Counted from the stretch's first letter, positions 1 through 11,091 are shown. The stretch: 25,688 bases of DNA from Scleroderma bovista (GCA_037178675.1 JAYMGJ010000767.1:1-25688), one strand, 5' to 3'. A program made the numbers and translations. The notes: a model not told the origin generated them from the sequence alone.

Positions 1-2337
1 TGCGTTGCGGTGTCCAATCTCATCCAGAACGATCCATCGACCCGCAGGCTACTGCAGGGTAAAAATGTCGTCGGATCACTGATCACGCGACTATCAGACA
101 GCGAGGAAGAAGTTTGGATTGAAGCGGCCGGTGCTTTGCGGTGGGCCAGTGAGACATATGCGCGTGTGGACTATCTAATCGGTTGAATACAGGAATCTAT
201 GCATCGACGGTGGATACGATATATGCGCTGAGATGTACAACAAAAACATACTAGCACCCTTGAATACGTTTGTACTCAAAGTGAGTCCTTGATAGGCTAC
301 GCCTATACACTCACCAACCGATTGCTGGCATTTGCAAGATATCCTCGTCTTTGACCCAGTTTCTTCTCTCGCCAAAAGCTCTTCCCGAAAACGCAAGAAG
401 AGTGGTATACGAATTTGCAGAAAATGTGATCACCATATTCTGGTGCCTTTCGTGAGTATCCCCGGACTTCCGAGTCACCCCCTGTTCGAGCGTTATCAGT
501 GAGACGTCAAACAAGGCTTTGAACGCGATCAATTCCATGAACCTGGTCCCTTTCCTCATGTCGTTCCTGGCGGCCAGAGACAAGCTCCCTGCCGCCACTG
601 TCACCGCAGCAGGCAAGTTATCGGACCGGTCCAGTTTAATTGAGGAGTAACAGGCTACTTCATCTCAGCACACAGTCTTTACGTTCTTACAGATGACAAT
701 CCGCCAACGATCGATGCCATACGCTCTAATGCGGAATACATGTCGTGCCTTTTAGCCATCATCCGTGATGGCGAGAATGCTTCAATCGAGAAGAATGGCG
801 ACGCATCGAATGATCGTTTTGTGATGCTCAATGTTTTGTGTTGTGGCATGTTCTTTTCTATTTTATTACAGCGGATGCCCCCTAACCTCCCTTGAAGGGA
901 TTCTTGGCAACTTATGCCCGCTACCACTACCCAATGCACTGTCATCACTGGACGTAAACAAGGACCTTGTTTTTCCTCTTCTGCAACCTGTAATTTCCTC
1001 CGTATCACTTGACACGGCTGTACAGGAAGTGCAAGATCTTGTGACGCGCCGGGTAGTTGAAATGACTCTTTAATTGTGACTTTGATTTATTTCTTGCCAC
1101 AGGCAGGCGAACCTCGGGAGATCGAAAAGCTCTCACTGAAGCATTTACCCAAATCTGATCACAAATCACCGACCGAGCTTGAGCTGGGGCGTTTGGAAAC
1201 CCGTCTCAGAACCGTGCAACTCGCGCTAGAAATCTTGACCGGTGCATGCGCAACATTGCCGGATCCGGTTATACATACGGCTGGAGCCGAAAATGATAAT
1301 GAAGAAAATGGAGGTCAGTTATTTTTTGCCATTGACGATACTCAAGACTGAACTTTCTAAGACGAGGATGCGGGTATGGATGATACCACGATGGAGGATG
1401 GTACGACCTTTGATGATATCTCACAGCAAGCAAATGGCGGCTCTCACTCGCTCACTGTTCCTGCGCTCGTTCAGCCTCTTTTGTCGCTGATCCAGCCGAC
1501 CCCTCTTTCATTTCCACCGTCGTCTAATCCGTCGTGTTATCCACCGATAACATCCGCTCTAAGTGCTATCCATGTCAGCGCCTTCGAGTGCTTAAATAAC
1601 ATGTTCCTATCACTTGCTACGCATCCGCACCCATCAAACATGGCCGATGAATCGACGGGTCTAACCATCTGGGGTGAGATTTGGGCCTCATTATCCAAAG
1701 TTGGTCTGGACATTTCGCCTGGCCAGGAACGTAAACGGGAAATTTGGGAGATTGCCGTGGGCGTGCTCTGGGCTGTCGGCAAGATTTGGAAGGGAAAACT
1801 CGTGCGTTTCAAATACCTTCCATCAATGAGTGTCGTGAACGGTACTGAAATACACGAACGTAGGTTCCCGATGAGGGGCACGTACAAATCTTGATGAACA
1901 TGTGTGATTCCAGTGCAGACCCACAGGTGCAGGTCAAGTGCATTGGTGCACTGGAATGCCTTGCGCAACATGCCACCAGTGTAGTTGCCAACAGGGTACG
2001 TTATTTTAGCGACCTCAGATGCCAAATGCTCAACCCCGAAAAGGTTATTTCGTCATACCTCCTCAACATCCTCCCCACAGCCTCGGCATCATCGAAAGGC
2101 ACTGAGCCTCTTCTCCAGGCCGTGTCTGCGCTGATCGACATTTATTCGGATGAAACACTTCCGTACGACGTCAACTTCCAAGAAGGAAGGTTTGAGGAGA
2201 GACTGGCACAAAGCATGGAGGGAGTTAGAAAGACAGTGAGGGCGATAGATCGGCGAAGAGAGCCTGATTTAAGGCTAAGAGGAGAGGAAGTGAGAGATAA
2301 TTTAACGGCTTTCATAAGATACCGGAGGGGGCTCTAG
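1..2337 (+). CDS. SYO1: SYO1/HEATR3-like symportin, 5'-truncated by window edge
   Basis: Armadillo/HEAT-repeat protein of the Syo1 family, which co-imports ribosomal proteins uL18 and uL5 for 5S RNP assembly (family knowledge). Exons: 1-140, 193-280, 339-451, 500-612, 693-845, 898-1040, 1103-1313, 1362-1801, 1864-1995, 2044-2337. These give 608 residues in one open frame from base 1; the start codon lies upstream. Seen: the opening helices (VSNLIQ, EVWIEAAGALRNLCIDGG) look like ARM repeats, and a central acidic loop rich in D, E and M (about 1362-1430) is typical of the family. Late ARM-like helices include VQVKCIGALECLAQHA. The tail is basic and charged. The 613-692 intron begins GC (AG|GCAAGT) rather than GT. 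The junction 845/898 is uncertain: a GC donor at 846 or a GT donor at 843 both keep the frame. Confidence 0.85.
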
Positions 2338-3204
2338 TTCTGTCGTTGAAACGAATGTCACTTTCAGCGTCTCTCGCCGCTTAGTTTTGGATAAGGGTGA
2401 TGTGATTTAATTCATGTGAAATCGTACGATTGATGGGACCAAGCACAGTAACCATCATTCATGCTGCGGCGGACTTTTCATCCCTGGCCTTCTCCATTCA
2501 TTACTTGCTATCGGATCAGATATGAATTGGACAGCCAGGCGATCGTTGAACTTCAACCATCACACGACTGTCCAACAATAGAAACAGAGAGTGTCATCAT
2601 TGTGAATAGCCGAATGCTAACTCGCCTGGAGGTGTGATAGCTGACCTAAAGCCAGACGCTAAACGAAGGAAGATAAGTCGTTGCTCTAGATTAGAATGAA
2701 AGCATAGCCTGGCACAGCATGTACATAGTTCTCTAGGGTAGCCTAGGGTCCTATGTCGGGCCGAATAATTCCATGAAAAAGGAGATATGGCGATGGATCA
2801 TTCACTGGGGGGATTTCAGACATTCTGGAAGGATTTGATAAATCTGATTAAGACAGTTAGCACACATGAGTGAGACGGTGACTTTGGGTAATTCCAAAGA
2901 CATGGTTGTGCGATGAGTGGACTGGACTGCAATGTCGGATCCGTAGCCACAAGAAGATCATTGACGCGGGATAATACATACGATGTGATAGATAACAAAA
3001 GGGATTTGACCAGAGGACGCACTAAGGACTATTATGATAGGATGAACCAAAACAAACTTGGTTGCTGAACCATATACCAGCTGGGAATGGAAGGCTCTAT
3101 TAGCAAACGCAATACACTGCCTTCCGTCTATGGAAAGTAGTGAATGCCATATTGGGTTATGTTGGGGTTCGGGTGGATTGGATGGTCCGTGCACAGATGG
3201 AAGA
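2338..3204. other. Intergenic, no gene seen
   Basis: This 867-base stretch lies between the SYO1 stop and the TATA box of the snRNA candidate. Only short, uninformative open frames occur on either strand, and no tRNA or repeat was recognised. It must contain the SYO1 3' end and any upstream control elements of the small RNA gene. Confidence 0.5.
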
Positions 3205-3213
3205 TATAAAAGG
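3205..3213 (+). promoter_or_regulatory. TATA box of the U1 snRNA candidate
   Basis: The sequence TATAAAAGG is the cleanest TATA box noticed in any intergenic part of the window. It begins 33 bp before the ATACTTACC that would be the 5' end of U1, which is the normal TATA-to-start distance for a Pol II gene. It is about 310 bp upstream of the EXO5 ATG, too far to be the obvious EXO5 TATA. This spacing is one of the main arguments for an RNA gene here. Confidence 0.6.
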
Positions 3214-3237
3214 CCCCTTGGAAGAGGTGGAATCTTC

Positions 3238-3410
3238 ATACTTACCTTGATGGCACAAGCCCCTTCATGGCTCTGGGTCTGTGGGCCACGGGGACCTTCC
3301 ATAGCACGGCGACCTTGTCCTCAGAGGGTGCCTGTGGTTTGTATGGGCTTCGGCTCATGCACCGTCTCAATATTTTCCAGTCCTGCCATGGCCACTCTGG
3401 CTGGGCAGGC
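3238..3410 (+). ncRNA. Candidate U1 spliceosomal snRNA
   Basis: U1 snRNA pairs with 5' splice sites. Seen: the 5' end is ATACTTACCTTG, complementary to CAAGGTAAGTAT. GGCAC (3252-3256) can pair with GTGCC (3328-3332) to close a junction like U1 helix H. Inside it, CCCC/GGGG with TGGC/GCCA forms one stem-loop, and CCATAGCAC resembles the U1A loop CCAUUGCAC with one change. GTATGGGC-TTCG-GCTCATGC (3341-3360) is a perfect 8-bp stem, wobbles included, with a UUCG tetraloop in the place of SL3. AATATTTTCC (3369-3378) is a loose Sm-like site. A 3' hairpin follows (CCTGCC...GGCAGG, 3382-3409). Length, about 173 nt, is close to the 164 nt of human U1. Against: the canonical U1-70K loop (GAUCAnGAAG) is not visible in SL1, and a minus-strand 5' splice site would give the same first bases. 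The 3' end is estimated. Confidence 0.6.
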
Positions 3411-3432
3411 CTCTTGTTTGTTGCTTGGGGGT

Positions 3433-3448
3433 CCTAACCCTAACCCTA
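3433..3448. repeat. Telomere-like CCCTAA tract
   Basis: CCTAACCCTAACCCTA is about 2.6 units of the fungal telomere repeat (CCCTAA/TTAGGG). It sits 23 bp after the U1 candidate and 69 bp before the EXO5 ATG. It may be an interstitial telomere scrap or a telobox bound by a Myb-type factor such as Tbf1. The sequence alone does not decide. Confidence 0.7.
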
Positions 3449-3516
3449 TTTCATCATTGCAACATAATATCATCGGTAGTCGCTGATGTCCCCTAACTCG
3501 TGTCTCACTTTTTGTC

Positions 3517-5730
3517 ATGTCTGACGAGTTCGACGAATTCGACCTCTCTGAGTTCACCCCAGAGGAATTCGCTTTGGTTGATACCAACATCTTGCGAATG
3601 TTGAACTCAGATCCTCAGTCCACTCCTAGAGAGACCTCGTCTGCTGCTCCGGCACTAGACGTAGTGTTGGAGTCTAACGAACCTTCATCACCAAAGCCGC
3701 AAGGTGCCCCCTCCAAAATGACTTATCCATTCCAGCCTGCAACAGAGGACAGCCCATACACGCGGTTCTGTTCATGGAAAAAGACCTTCGCTGTCACTGA
3801 GTTAGTCTTCCCACTCTGGTAAGTAGGCGTAATGCTGTCGAATTTTTGGGTGTCACTCAGTCTCTTATCAAGGTGTGAGATTCAATATGAATATGGGCTC
3901 TGGGGCGAGATGCGCAAACCATTGCATCTGCGACCGGAGACCTTCATATCTCGGAGAGGCAAGACAATGCGTGTCCAGCGCGACAGGGCTGTGACCAGCA
4001 ACCGCAGACTTAAGCGTGGCAAAGTAACGGCCTTTCTTTGGTACGCGACTAAAAATGATTAATGTTTTTTTTTCTTTTCTTTCTTTCCATACAAGTCGAC
4101 TCATCAAGCTTTGGAAGATGAACATCGTCCCAAAAAGCTGGTAGTAACAACAAACACACCCGAAGAACGCTTCGGTTTGCGGTGAGTGTGGTCTAACATT
4201 CGCCATAGTTTAGCTCATGTGCAGACTCGTGCAATTAATCACCGGCTTTAACGAGATCATTGTCGGAGGCAAGACGGTAAGCTATCACTCTCATCTATCC
4301 TTCTGATGCTCAGTCGTAGAACCAGAGAGAATTGCCCGTCTTCGGAATCATCCATGGCTACCCTGTCCTAGGTTTTATCGTATGTCACCAAAGACAATCG
4401 TTGTCTTGCAAAGACTGACCACAGCTCAAGGATGAGGTTGTAAAAATCGGGTTTTCAGATATCAAAGAACAAACCTCCGATGATAAAGTTTCACAATCTG
4501 GTTCTCCCCTCCGAAAAAGACAGCGCACGACATCCCCATCATCTTTCGATCACTCAGCTTCCAATCCATCGGATTCTGTCTCAAGTAACGTTCATTCCAC
4601 ACCCCAAACTGACGTCCCACAGTTGCCGCATGTTTCCTCGCAGGACGCTTATGCACTCCGACTCATTGACTACAAGACCCGTCGAGCAGAGTACTTGCCC
4701 CCTGAAGAAGATAGTCTGTCTCCAAAACTTCAGCTCATGCTTTATCATCGTATGCTGACAGCACTGTTGATGCCCGAGACAATCGACTTTGAGTATCTTT
4801 GGCGTTTTATGGAACTCGATCCAACCAAGCCATTCTCTTCCGATTTCGTTCGTGATGTACAAATGGAAGACAGCTCGTCGGCGGAAAAGCTCCACATGGA
4901 CCTCCATTATTTGGTATCGGAATGGGTTTCAGTTGTCCAGGAACAAATGGGCCATTTACAGGGAGTAAACGCGGATCTTCAATTGATTTACCGTCGGGCA
5001 CTAGACCTTGACAATTCCGTCGAAATAAATGAACCGTTGCAGGCTTTAGCGCTTCAGGAGGAACAGGAAGTTACCCGCGCCATCACACAGAAGCTACGCC
5101 AATTTGGAAAGGACGGAGAGGATGCTAATAACATTGCCCGTGAGGTTGTGCAGAGGATCCGCGCTACGTATCCCCCTGAATGTTCCCCTTCAGTCTGGTC
5201 GCAGGCTATTAATTCCGGTCCTGAGCAAGAGGATGTACATCTCGTGTGGGCGATCCAGGAGTCTTTGCTGTCCTGTGCAGAACTCGCGAAGAAGGCTTCA
5301 ACCCTCCCCAATAAGAGCGTCGCTAACGGTGAGTATATTCTTTCCTCTGATCGATGTAAATGACGCTTGATCCCCAGGAAATACTTCGTGTGGTATGTCT
5401 GGATCACTGGAAGCAAAGCGCCATGATGCACCCCAAGATATGTCAAGAATGTCGCCAGTTATCGGGACGAGGACGTTCCGAATGGACGATGGTCAACTTG
5501 ACGCTTTTCTTCACGATATTCTTCAATGGTGGCTGGGAGGTCGTCCTGCCAAAGGAGTCTCGGTTACCAATTCCTATCGGTGCTTGTGAGTGGCACTGCT
5601 CTCCCTCTGTCCACATGACTCAATCAAGTTCAGTACTTGTGAACATCAAAATTTGTGCGAGTGGAGAGAGGAAAAAGCGAAGGAGGCTGTCGTCGCACTT
5701 GAAAAGAAAAAGCTGGCTAATATCGCATGA
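3517..5730 (+). CDS. EXO5: Exonuclease V (EXO5/DEM1), Fe-S single-strand DNA exonuclease
   Basis: PD-(D/E)XK-fold exonuclease acting on single-stranded DNA. Exons: 3517-3818, 3873-4023, 4096-4181, 4225-4276, 4326-4379, 4425-5328, 5378-5585, 5634-5730; 617 residues. Seen: four cysteines match the family [4Fe-4S] cluster: C102 in FPLWCEIQYEYGL, then C585-x2-C588-x5-C594 in RCFTCEHQNLCEW. The nuclease motif LIDYKTR has D297 and K299, followed by EEDSLSPKLQLMLYHRML. The N-terminus is strongly acidic (MSDEFDEFDLSEF) with no mitochondrial presequence look, and a Ser-rich insertion holds a basic RKRQR patch (245-249). Nuclear action is therefore more likely than the mitochondrial role of the yeast protein (inference). 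A low-complexity insert before the catalytic motif (about residues 230-285) enlarges the protein. Confidence 0.93.
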
Positions 5731-6010
5731 ATTTTATGTAAGAAAGGTTACACAGCTATTTGGCGGACATCTTCACTTCGGAGTGTGGCTGCACAAATTT
5801 ATTGTCACTTGGGACGTTCTAGATTACTCCTCGTCTTGGGTACTATTTTTTTGTTTTGTATATGTAGGAGACTCGTATGAACACTACGGAATTTAGACGC
5901 TTCCCATATGATCTGACCTGACGAGTAGATCGTATCCATATGTGGAAGGCGGAGACGCCGTTGCGAAGCTGCCACTATCTGTAACTTACTTGCATTGTAC
6001 CCATACTCTA

Positions 6011-6891
6011 ATGGATGGTTGGGTAGACTATTTGCACTTCTCGTTTCGCGGTGAACACATCCTCTTCGGCTCGCTTCGGTTGGGATCTTTCTGGACGTTT
6101 GTGTTGAGCAGCTTACTAGTTAGTGCGATATGTCTGTTTGAAAGGTGGGGGTACCTTTTACCGTGGATATGACGCTGAGGCACAACACAGGTTTCTGACC
6201 GCCCTCTCAAACCAGTACTTCCAGCCGTGTTGGGCGTCTCGCTCTCGGATCCTCAGTGCAGGGTGGAACGCCTCCCTGTATGGACTTGTGACTCTATGTA
6301 GACTGTGGGTAACTTTGCACGTCACAACATTTTCTGTGTTCTCTGAGGGCGTCCAAAACAGACTGTATATGCTTCTAGCCATGTCTTATCAAGTTGGGTG
6401 AGTGACCTTGACAACTGGTTGCATGGACAATTGAACTCGGAGCTTCGTCCGGGATCCCAGAATAATTGCTGTCATTGTACGCCATTCTGGTCTTGCAACC
6501 GCGTCTTGAAGTGACGATTTATCTGATAGGTCATCTCATTGTCAATAGGGCAATTCTTCGTCGAATACTGTAATCATCCACAAGTGGACCCAGATGTACA
6601 GTGAGTTATGACGGTTCGTCGTATGAGGTTATCTCCCGTAATGAGATTTCCAGTGTACAGGAAGCGCTCCTAGGATCACCCAGACATCGCCAAAATCGCA
6701 CTAAACCCAAACCAGACTCGATTTTTATTCATCCTTATCACTCTAATTTGGCTCGAGCGGATGCTGCCGCCTTCGAACTCGGTATTACTGGCGACACGGA
6801 GTTGGTTGCCGGAAACAAACCCGCAGATGATCAAGGTTGGGAACATGGTAAAGGCAGAGATGTTGCCAGAGAGTTATTCGGGGGTGGCTAA
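6011..6891 (+). CDS. Ctr-family copper transporter
   Basis: Ctr proteins are trimeric Cu(I) channels with three membrane helices. Exons: 6011-6144, 6191-6304, 6362-6397, 6461-6489, 6549-6600, 6654-6891; 200 residues in one frame. Seen: MDGWVDYLHFSFRGEHILF leads into a first hydrophobic helix (FWTFVLSSLLVSAICLFER). The second helix carries the signature MxxxM as M86-LLA-M90 (LYMLLAMSYQVG), rebuilt exactly by the 6305-6361 intron. The third helix (GIIAVIV...GQFFVEY) follows. The usual Met-rich N-terminus is absent, as in vacuolar Ctr2-like members, though an unseen upstream exon could supply one. The cytosolic tail of about 90 residues (DSIFIHPYHSNLARADAAAF...GKGRDVARELFGGG) looks conserved. 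The 6490 donor is the least certain join; alternatives would truncate the tail. Confidence 0.75.
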
Positions 6892-7071
6892 CATAATGCG
6901 CTGGCATGTCATACCATTGCCAACGTTTGTTATTTCGGGCGCAATCATCTTTGCCACCTTGGAAGATGTCATCATGACATAAATTAGATCGTGAAGCTCT
7001 CAAGAAAGAACTAAGTACACAAAAAAGAAGTGCTGTGACCAAAAACATCTTTGTAACTCTTGTAAATTCCA

Positions 7072-10000
7072 TTAACCGAGACCAGCTCGTCTAGTAACAT
7101 ATCCTCTTCGCGGCACCTGGCTGCGCGCTGAGTCGGCTTCCTCAGATTTCTTTTGCCATTGATCAATGAGTTTTCCAACACCTTGATAAGTTTTCTCCGG
7201 AGATGGAGAGCGTCGCTGTTCTTCAGGGGGTACGGCTGCTTTGTTTGTAATAGAGGGAGAAGGTAGTCCATCAATTGGCCCCAAACGCCCGGTGGAAGAC
7301 GGCAGAAGCTTGCAACTTGGACCATTCGGCAATCCGGTCACACAGGTGGACACGGCGGTTGAACTAGTTGTAGTCAAAACACCTGGTGAGACCCACTTGT
7401 CCGCGTCTTTATTTAGCGACAGATCTTCCGCAGGCCGCGAAGAATTGAATCTAGAGACAGAGGGAGAGTGATTGGAGGGTTGTGTTGGCCGAGTTGTAGC
7501 CACTGAGGATGTGATCTGAGGACCTAGTTTCAAGCTTGGTGACTTAGGGAGAGATGACCCATGCCCGCCAGTTTTCACACTAGCATTAATTGCCTCGTAT
7601 CTTTGAACCATGTCTGTGATAGACGTTCGACGGACACCATTCTTTCGGGATCCATCTTGTGGAACAGAGAGACCGCCTGGCGTTGGAGGTGTATCTGACT
7701 TTCCATCGGAAATTGGTTTCGTCACAGGGAACAAAAGAAGAGATTGAGGTCGAGCATGGGAAGACGAAGGCGCAGGAGGTATAGACGAGTTGAAAGCCGA
7801 CAGTTGTTTGGTATGTGATACAGGGGAACGACGTTGGTCGGATGTTCTGCTGGGTGGACGAGGTAACTCGGCATTCCCACTACCTTGAGATGTGCGGGGC
7901 TGCATGCGCCGGGGTGAACTAGCGCTAGGCTTCATGGCTGAAGGAACTGCAATAGACGAACGCGGGTTCACATCGGCGTCTTCGCTGAGGCCCCGGATAA
8001 CAGAGTCCGGAGCTACATCTTTCAGCCTTTCCTTTGTCTGCACCACTCCGCCTCCCCAAAGATCAACAAGATCATGGACAGAGCTTTGTCTTCCTTTGCG
8101 TCTGCGTACCGAGCCCCTTTGGGCCAATTTGGACGGCGCTATACCAAGAGCGTCTTCTGGGCTTTCTTCATCACTGGATGACGATTTTCCCTCTCGGGTA
8201 ACTGGTGAAGTCCGCCGACTTTCTGCCACCTTTTCCATCGGTGATGCGAAAGTTTCTGTGGTCAAACCATAACGATTAAGGGGTTTAGTAGCTCCGAAAG
8301 GATGAGAAGGGATATCAGGCTCCTTCCTGCTCATAGAAGACATAGCACTCGTGCGCAATTCGTGTTCTGGTGACCGCGGTCTGCGTGAAGATGACTTGCC
8401 TGGAGAAGGCGGAGTAGGCACCCTAAGCGGGAGTTGTCGACCAGTTATACCTTCTTGTGGTGACGGAAAGCGGGTTGTATTCTCCTCGATAAATGACGAC
8501 CGTTTCTTCGTAAATTCACGTAGTACAGGTGTCCCCGGGACTTGTATATCTACGAGCCCCCGCTCCTTTGGAGATAACTGGTTGTCGAGTTCCGCAGTAA
8601 ACCAGTCTTTGGATGCTTGGACTGTCGGGGTCGGTGGGTGCCTGGATGCTGAGGTACCTGCAATATCAAGAAGTCCAGTTGGTTGCTGCACTGGCAACTG
8701 TGCAGGGGTCGTTGCAGTATGCTGCCCAGGTAATGACAAGGGATACTGAGCTAAAAGACTAGGGCGCTTAGGTAGGGGCGCATCGACTCCTTCCGACGGG
8801 AAAAATCGTTGGTCTTCTCGCAAAGCAGCACCCAAGATTTGGTCAGAGTGGACATTACGTTGGGAAAACGAAGATGGCGTGAGGAGCTGCGACAGAGGGG
8901 AATGGGAAAGAGCCGGCATCTCTGACACATTGGTCTTCTTCTCAAGGGACAAGTGAGAGGGACGGACTGCGGGAGCGAAAGTCGCATCGATCTCTTCCAC
9001 CGACGGGAATCTCGACTCCGCCGACACATCGAGTAGCTGACGTGGCTCGGACGGCTTTCCAGCAGTCAGTGGTATAGACTGGATGGAAGGGCTGGATCCC
9101 CACGACGAACTAGCATGGGAACGAGGGGAGGACGTTGGCCTGAAGCCAGGAGACGATGACTTCGCTGTGGTAAGCGAGGGATTTGGTGTAATCGAAGGAC
9201 GGTGATAATCGCCGAAGGTAGCCAAACCTGTTCTTAGTTTGCGTGCCTCCCCCAATGTCGGCGCTTGAGACACCGTTATCGGTAGCCCTAAGCCATCGAA
9301 GGCATCCTTTCCCTTAGAAATGACGACCTTTGTAGGTCGGGAGCCTTCCAGAGGTGATGCAAATTTCGAGGGCGTTGACTTCCCTTTAGTTGTAGTTGGC
9401 GCGCCTACACCGGAACCTAGCTTCGTACTATCGCCAGTATCCCATGAGAAATTATCACCGAACGTTGTGGTGGGTGTTCGAGGCCCAGGTTCTACGTTCT
9501 TTGAAGTCGAAGATGTATCAACCAGGCCACCGTGGGGAACGTTCTTTGGCTTCCATGCGGACCAACCGACACCACCGGACTTTTGTGCTTTGATATCACC
9601 AGTAACTTGTGTGCTGGTTCGCAAGGCTCTCCAAGCCTTGTCTTCTTCGTCTGCCAGCCAATCACGATCCACGGCCCTCGCTGCCCCTGGCCCCACTGTC
9701 GGACTCGGGGGATGAGACGACGCCGATAATGTTGATTCCTTCTGATGGCTAGATGAGGGACGGCCACGTCGCATAGGGGTAGTAGTTGCTTCCAACACCT
9801 TCTCCCTACCTGGCGCCCTGGTATCCTTCCGTTGCGTCTGTGTCTGTGTATTTGACGACTTTGTGCGGTTCGGTACTACATCATCGAGAGGGTTGGCAGG
9901 ATAGTGCTGTATCACACGAGGCGAAAGTGGTTGAGCCGGTGGCATGTGGTATGTGAAACGAGACTTAGTGCCACGAATGCGGTGAACTTGATCGAGAAGT

Positions 10001-11091
10001 TCAAATACAGTAGGCCGTTGCGTGCCGTGTTCACGAAGCATCGCGGCTACGACATAAAGTATGGATAAATCCAATTACTCAGAAAGGGACACACATACCA
10101 ATCATAGCATTAAGTTGTGGGGAATATACTGGATATGGTGGGATTCGATACTGCACATTCAGTATGGCAAGGGGACCGTGTTCCTCGAAAGGAGTGGTGT
10201 AATAGCACAACTTGTACAACAAGACGCCCAACGCCCATACGTCCGACTTTTCGTCGACAGGGCGACGGAGGTAAGGATCTATCATTTCAGGAGCCCGATA
10301 CTGAAGCGTTGTATGACGATTGAGATCTGCTTCAAGCGCTCGGATCTCTTGGGTTGTAGCTGGCGATTTGGAAGCAACAGGCGTCGCAGAACCAAAATCA
10401 CAGAGCTTGAAAATCGTAGGAGATGACTGAAGAATATTCTCAACTTTCAGGTCGCGATGTAATAAAGGAGGACGAAGATTATGCATTGCAGCAACTCCTT
10501 CACACACGTCAACGAAGATTTGCAAGATCTCGGCTTCGGTGAGCCGTTCGCGAAGACGCCTATTCATCATGTCAATGATGCCCCCACCTACAGTGGTGTT
10601 GAGAAATTGTAAAAGTATTGAGGATGTGCATACCTGGACAGAATTCCATAAGGATGAATACTTCATACTGCCCACTGGACATCCTGTGCCACGCAGCATC
10701 GATCAGATGAACAATATTTGGGTGGCCTTGAAGGATCCTCTAATAGTAAGGTGTGAAGCCCACAAGTATGGCCCGGGACTAAAATCGTACCATGATATCG
10801 ACTTCTTTTTTGACCTCTGCCAACATTGATTCGTTCGCTACAGCTATACGCTTGAGGACATGGTGCGTGGTGTTGTAAACGGGAGCCGAAGTCCGTACAA
10901 GATAGACATGAGAGAAGCCACCTAGACAGTAATACTAAAGCTGAATGCAGGAGAGAACGCACGAAATATCACCTACCTTGGCTGAGATATTTCTCAATTT
11001 GCACCGAAAACTTGTTCACCGAAATTGTCTGCCCTGGGGACAAGGTACCCTTGTTCTGGACATGATAAGGTTGGACCATTGCCTGTTGCAT
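7072..11091 (-). CDS. ARK1: Ark1/Prk1-type (NAK family) Ser/Thr kinase with long disordered tail
   Basis: Actin-regulating kinases of this family phosphorylate endocytic coat proteins at cortical actin patches. Exons read 11091-10977, 10921-10791, 10739-10634, 10587-10099, 10046-7072; 1271 residues. Seen: the glycine loop YLSQGGFSHVYLV; the VAIK-like lysine in HVLKRIAVA; the catalytic loop LLHRDLKVEN with D163; DFGSAT starting at D181; the activation segment HTTLQYRAPEM; and SDVWALGVLLYKLCYYTTPFE. All five exon joins rebuild motifs. The kinase domain covers about residues 25-285. The remaining 980 or so residues, in one large exon, are rich in S, P, T, R and basic patches, as expected of a phospho-regulated scaffold. 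The C-terminus (YQGVGKLIDQWQKK...RRAGLG) looks more constrained than the rest. It is divergent from the dehydrogenase gene and convergent with the Ctr gene, with 180 bp between stops. Confidence 0.93.

Noticed and set aside
3238..3302. Minus-strand gene with 5' splice site GTAAGTAT
   Set aside because: ATACTTACC read backwards makes a perfect donor, but no supported coding exon precedes it and the TATA spacing plus ordered hairpins favour U1. Kept as the main alternative.
3058..3486. 142-codon plus-strand open frame
   Set aside because: It covers the TATA box and U1 candidate, has no family resemblance and is rich in residues typical of a chance frame.
6490..6570. Ctr protein ending soon after the third helix
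   Set aside because: A donor at 6501 would end the protein in AAILRRIL, but the 6490 donor joins two further exons in frame with a protein-like tail and a whole-codon total.
7241..9715. Several plus-strand frames of 65-132 codons within the kinase gene
   Set aside because: They are antisense shadows of the long kinase exon; the minus-strand frame has strong motifs and a whole-codon gene model.
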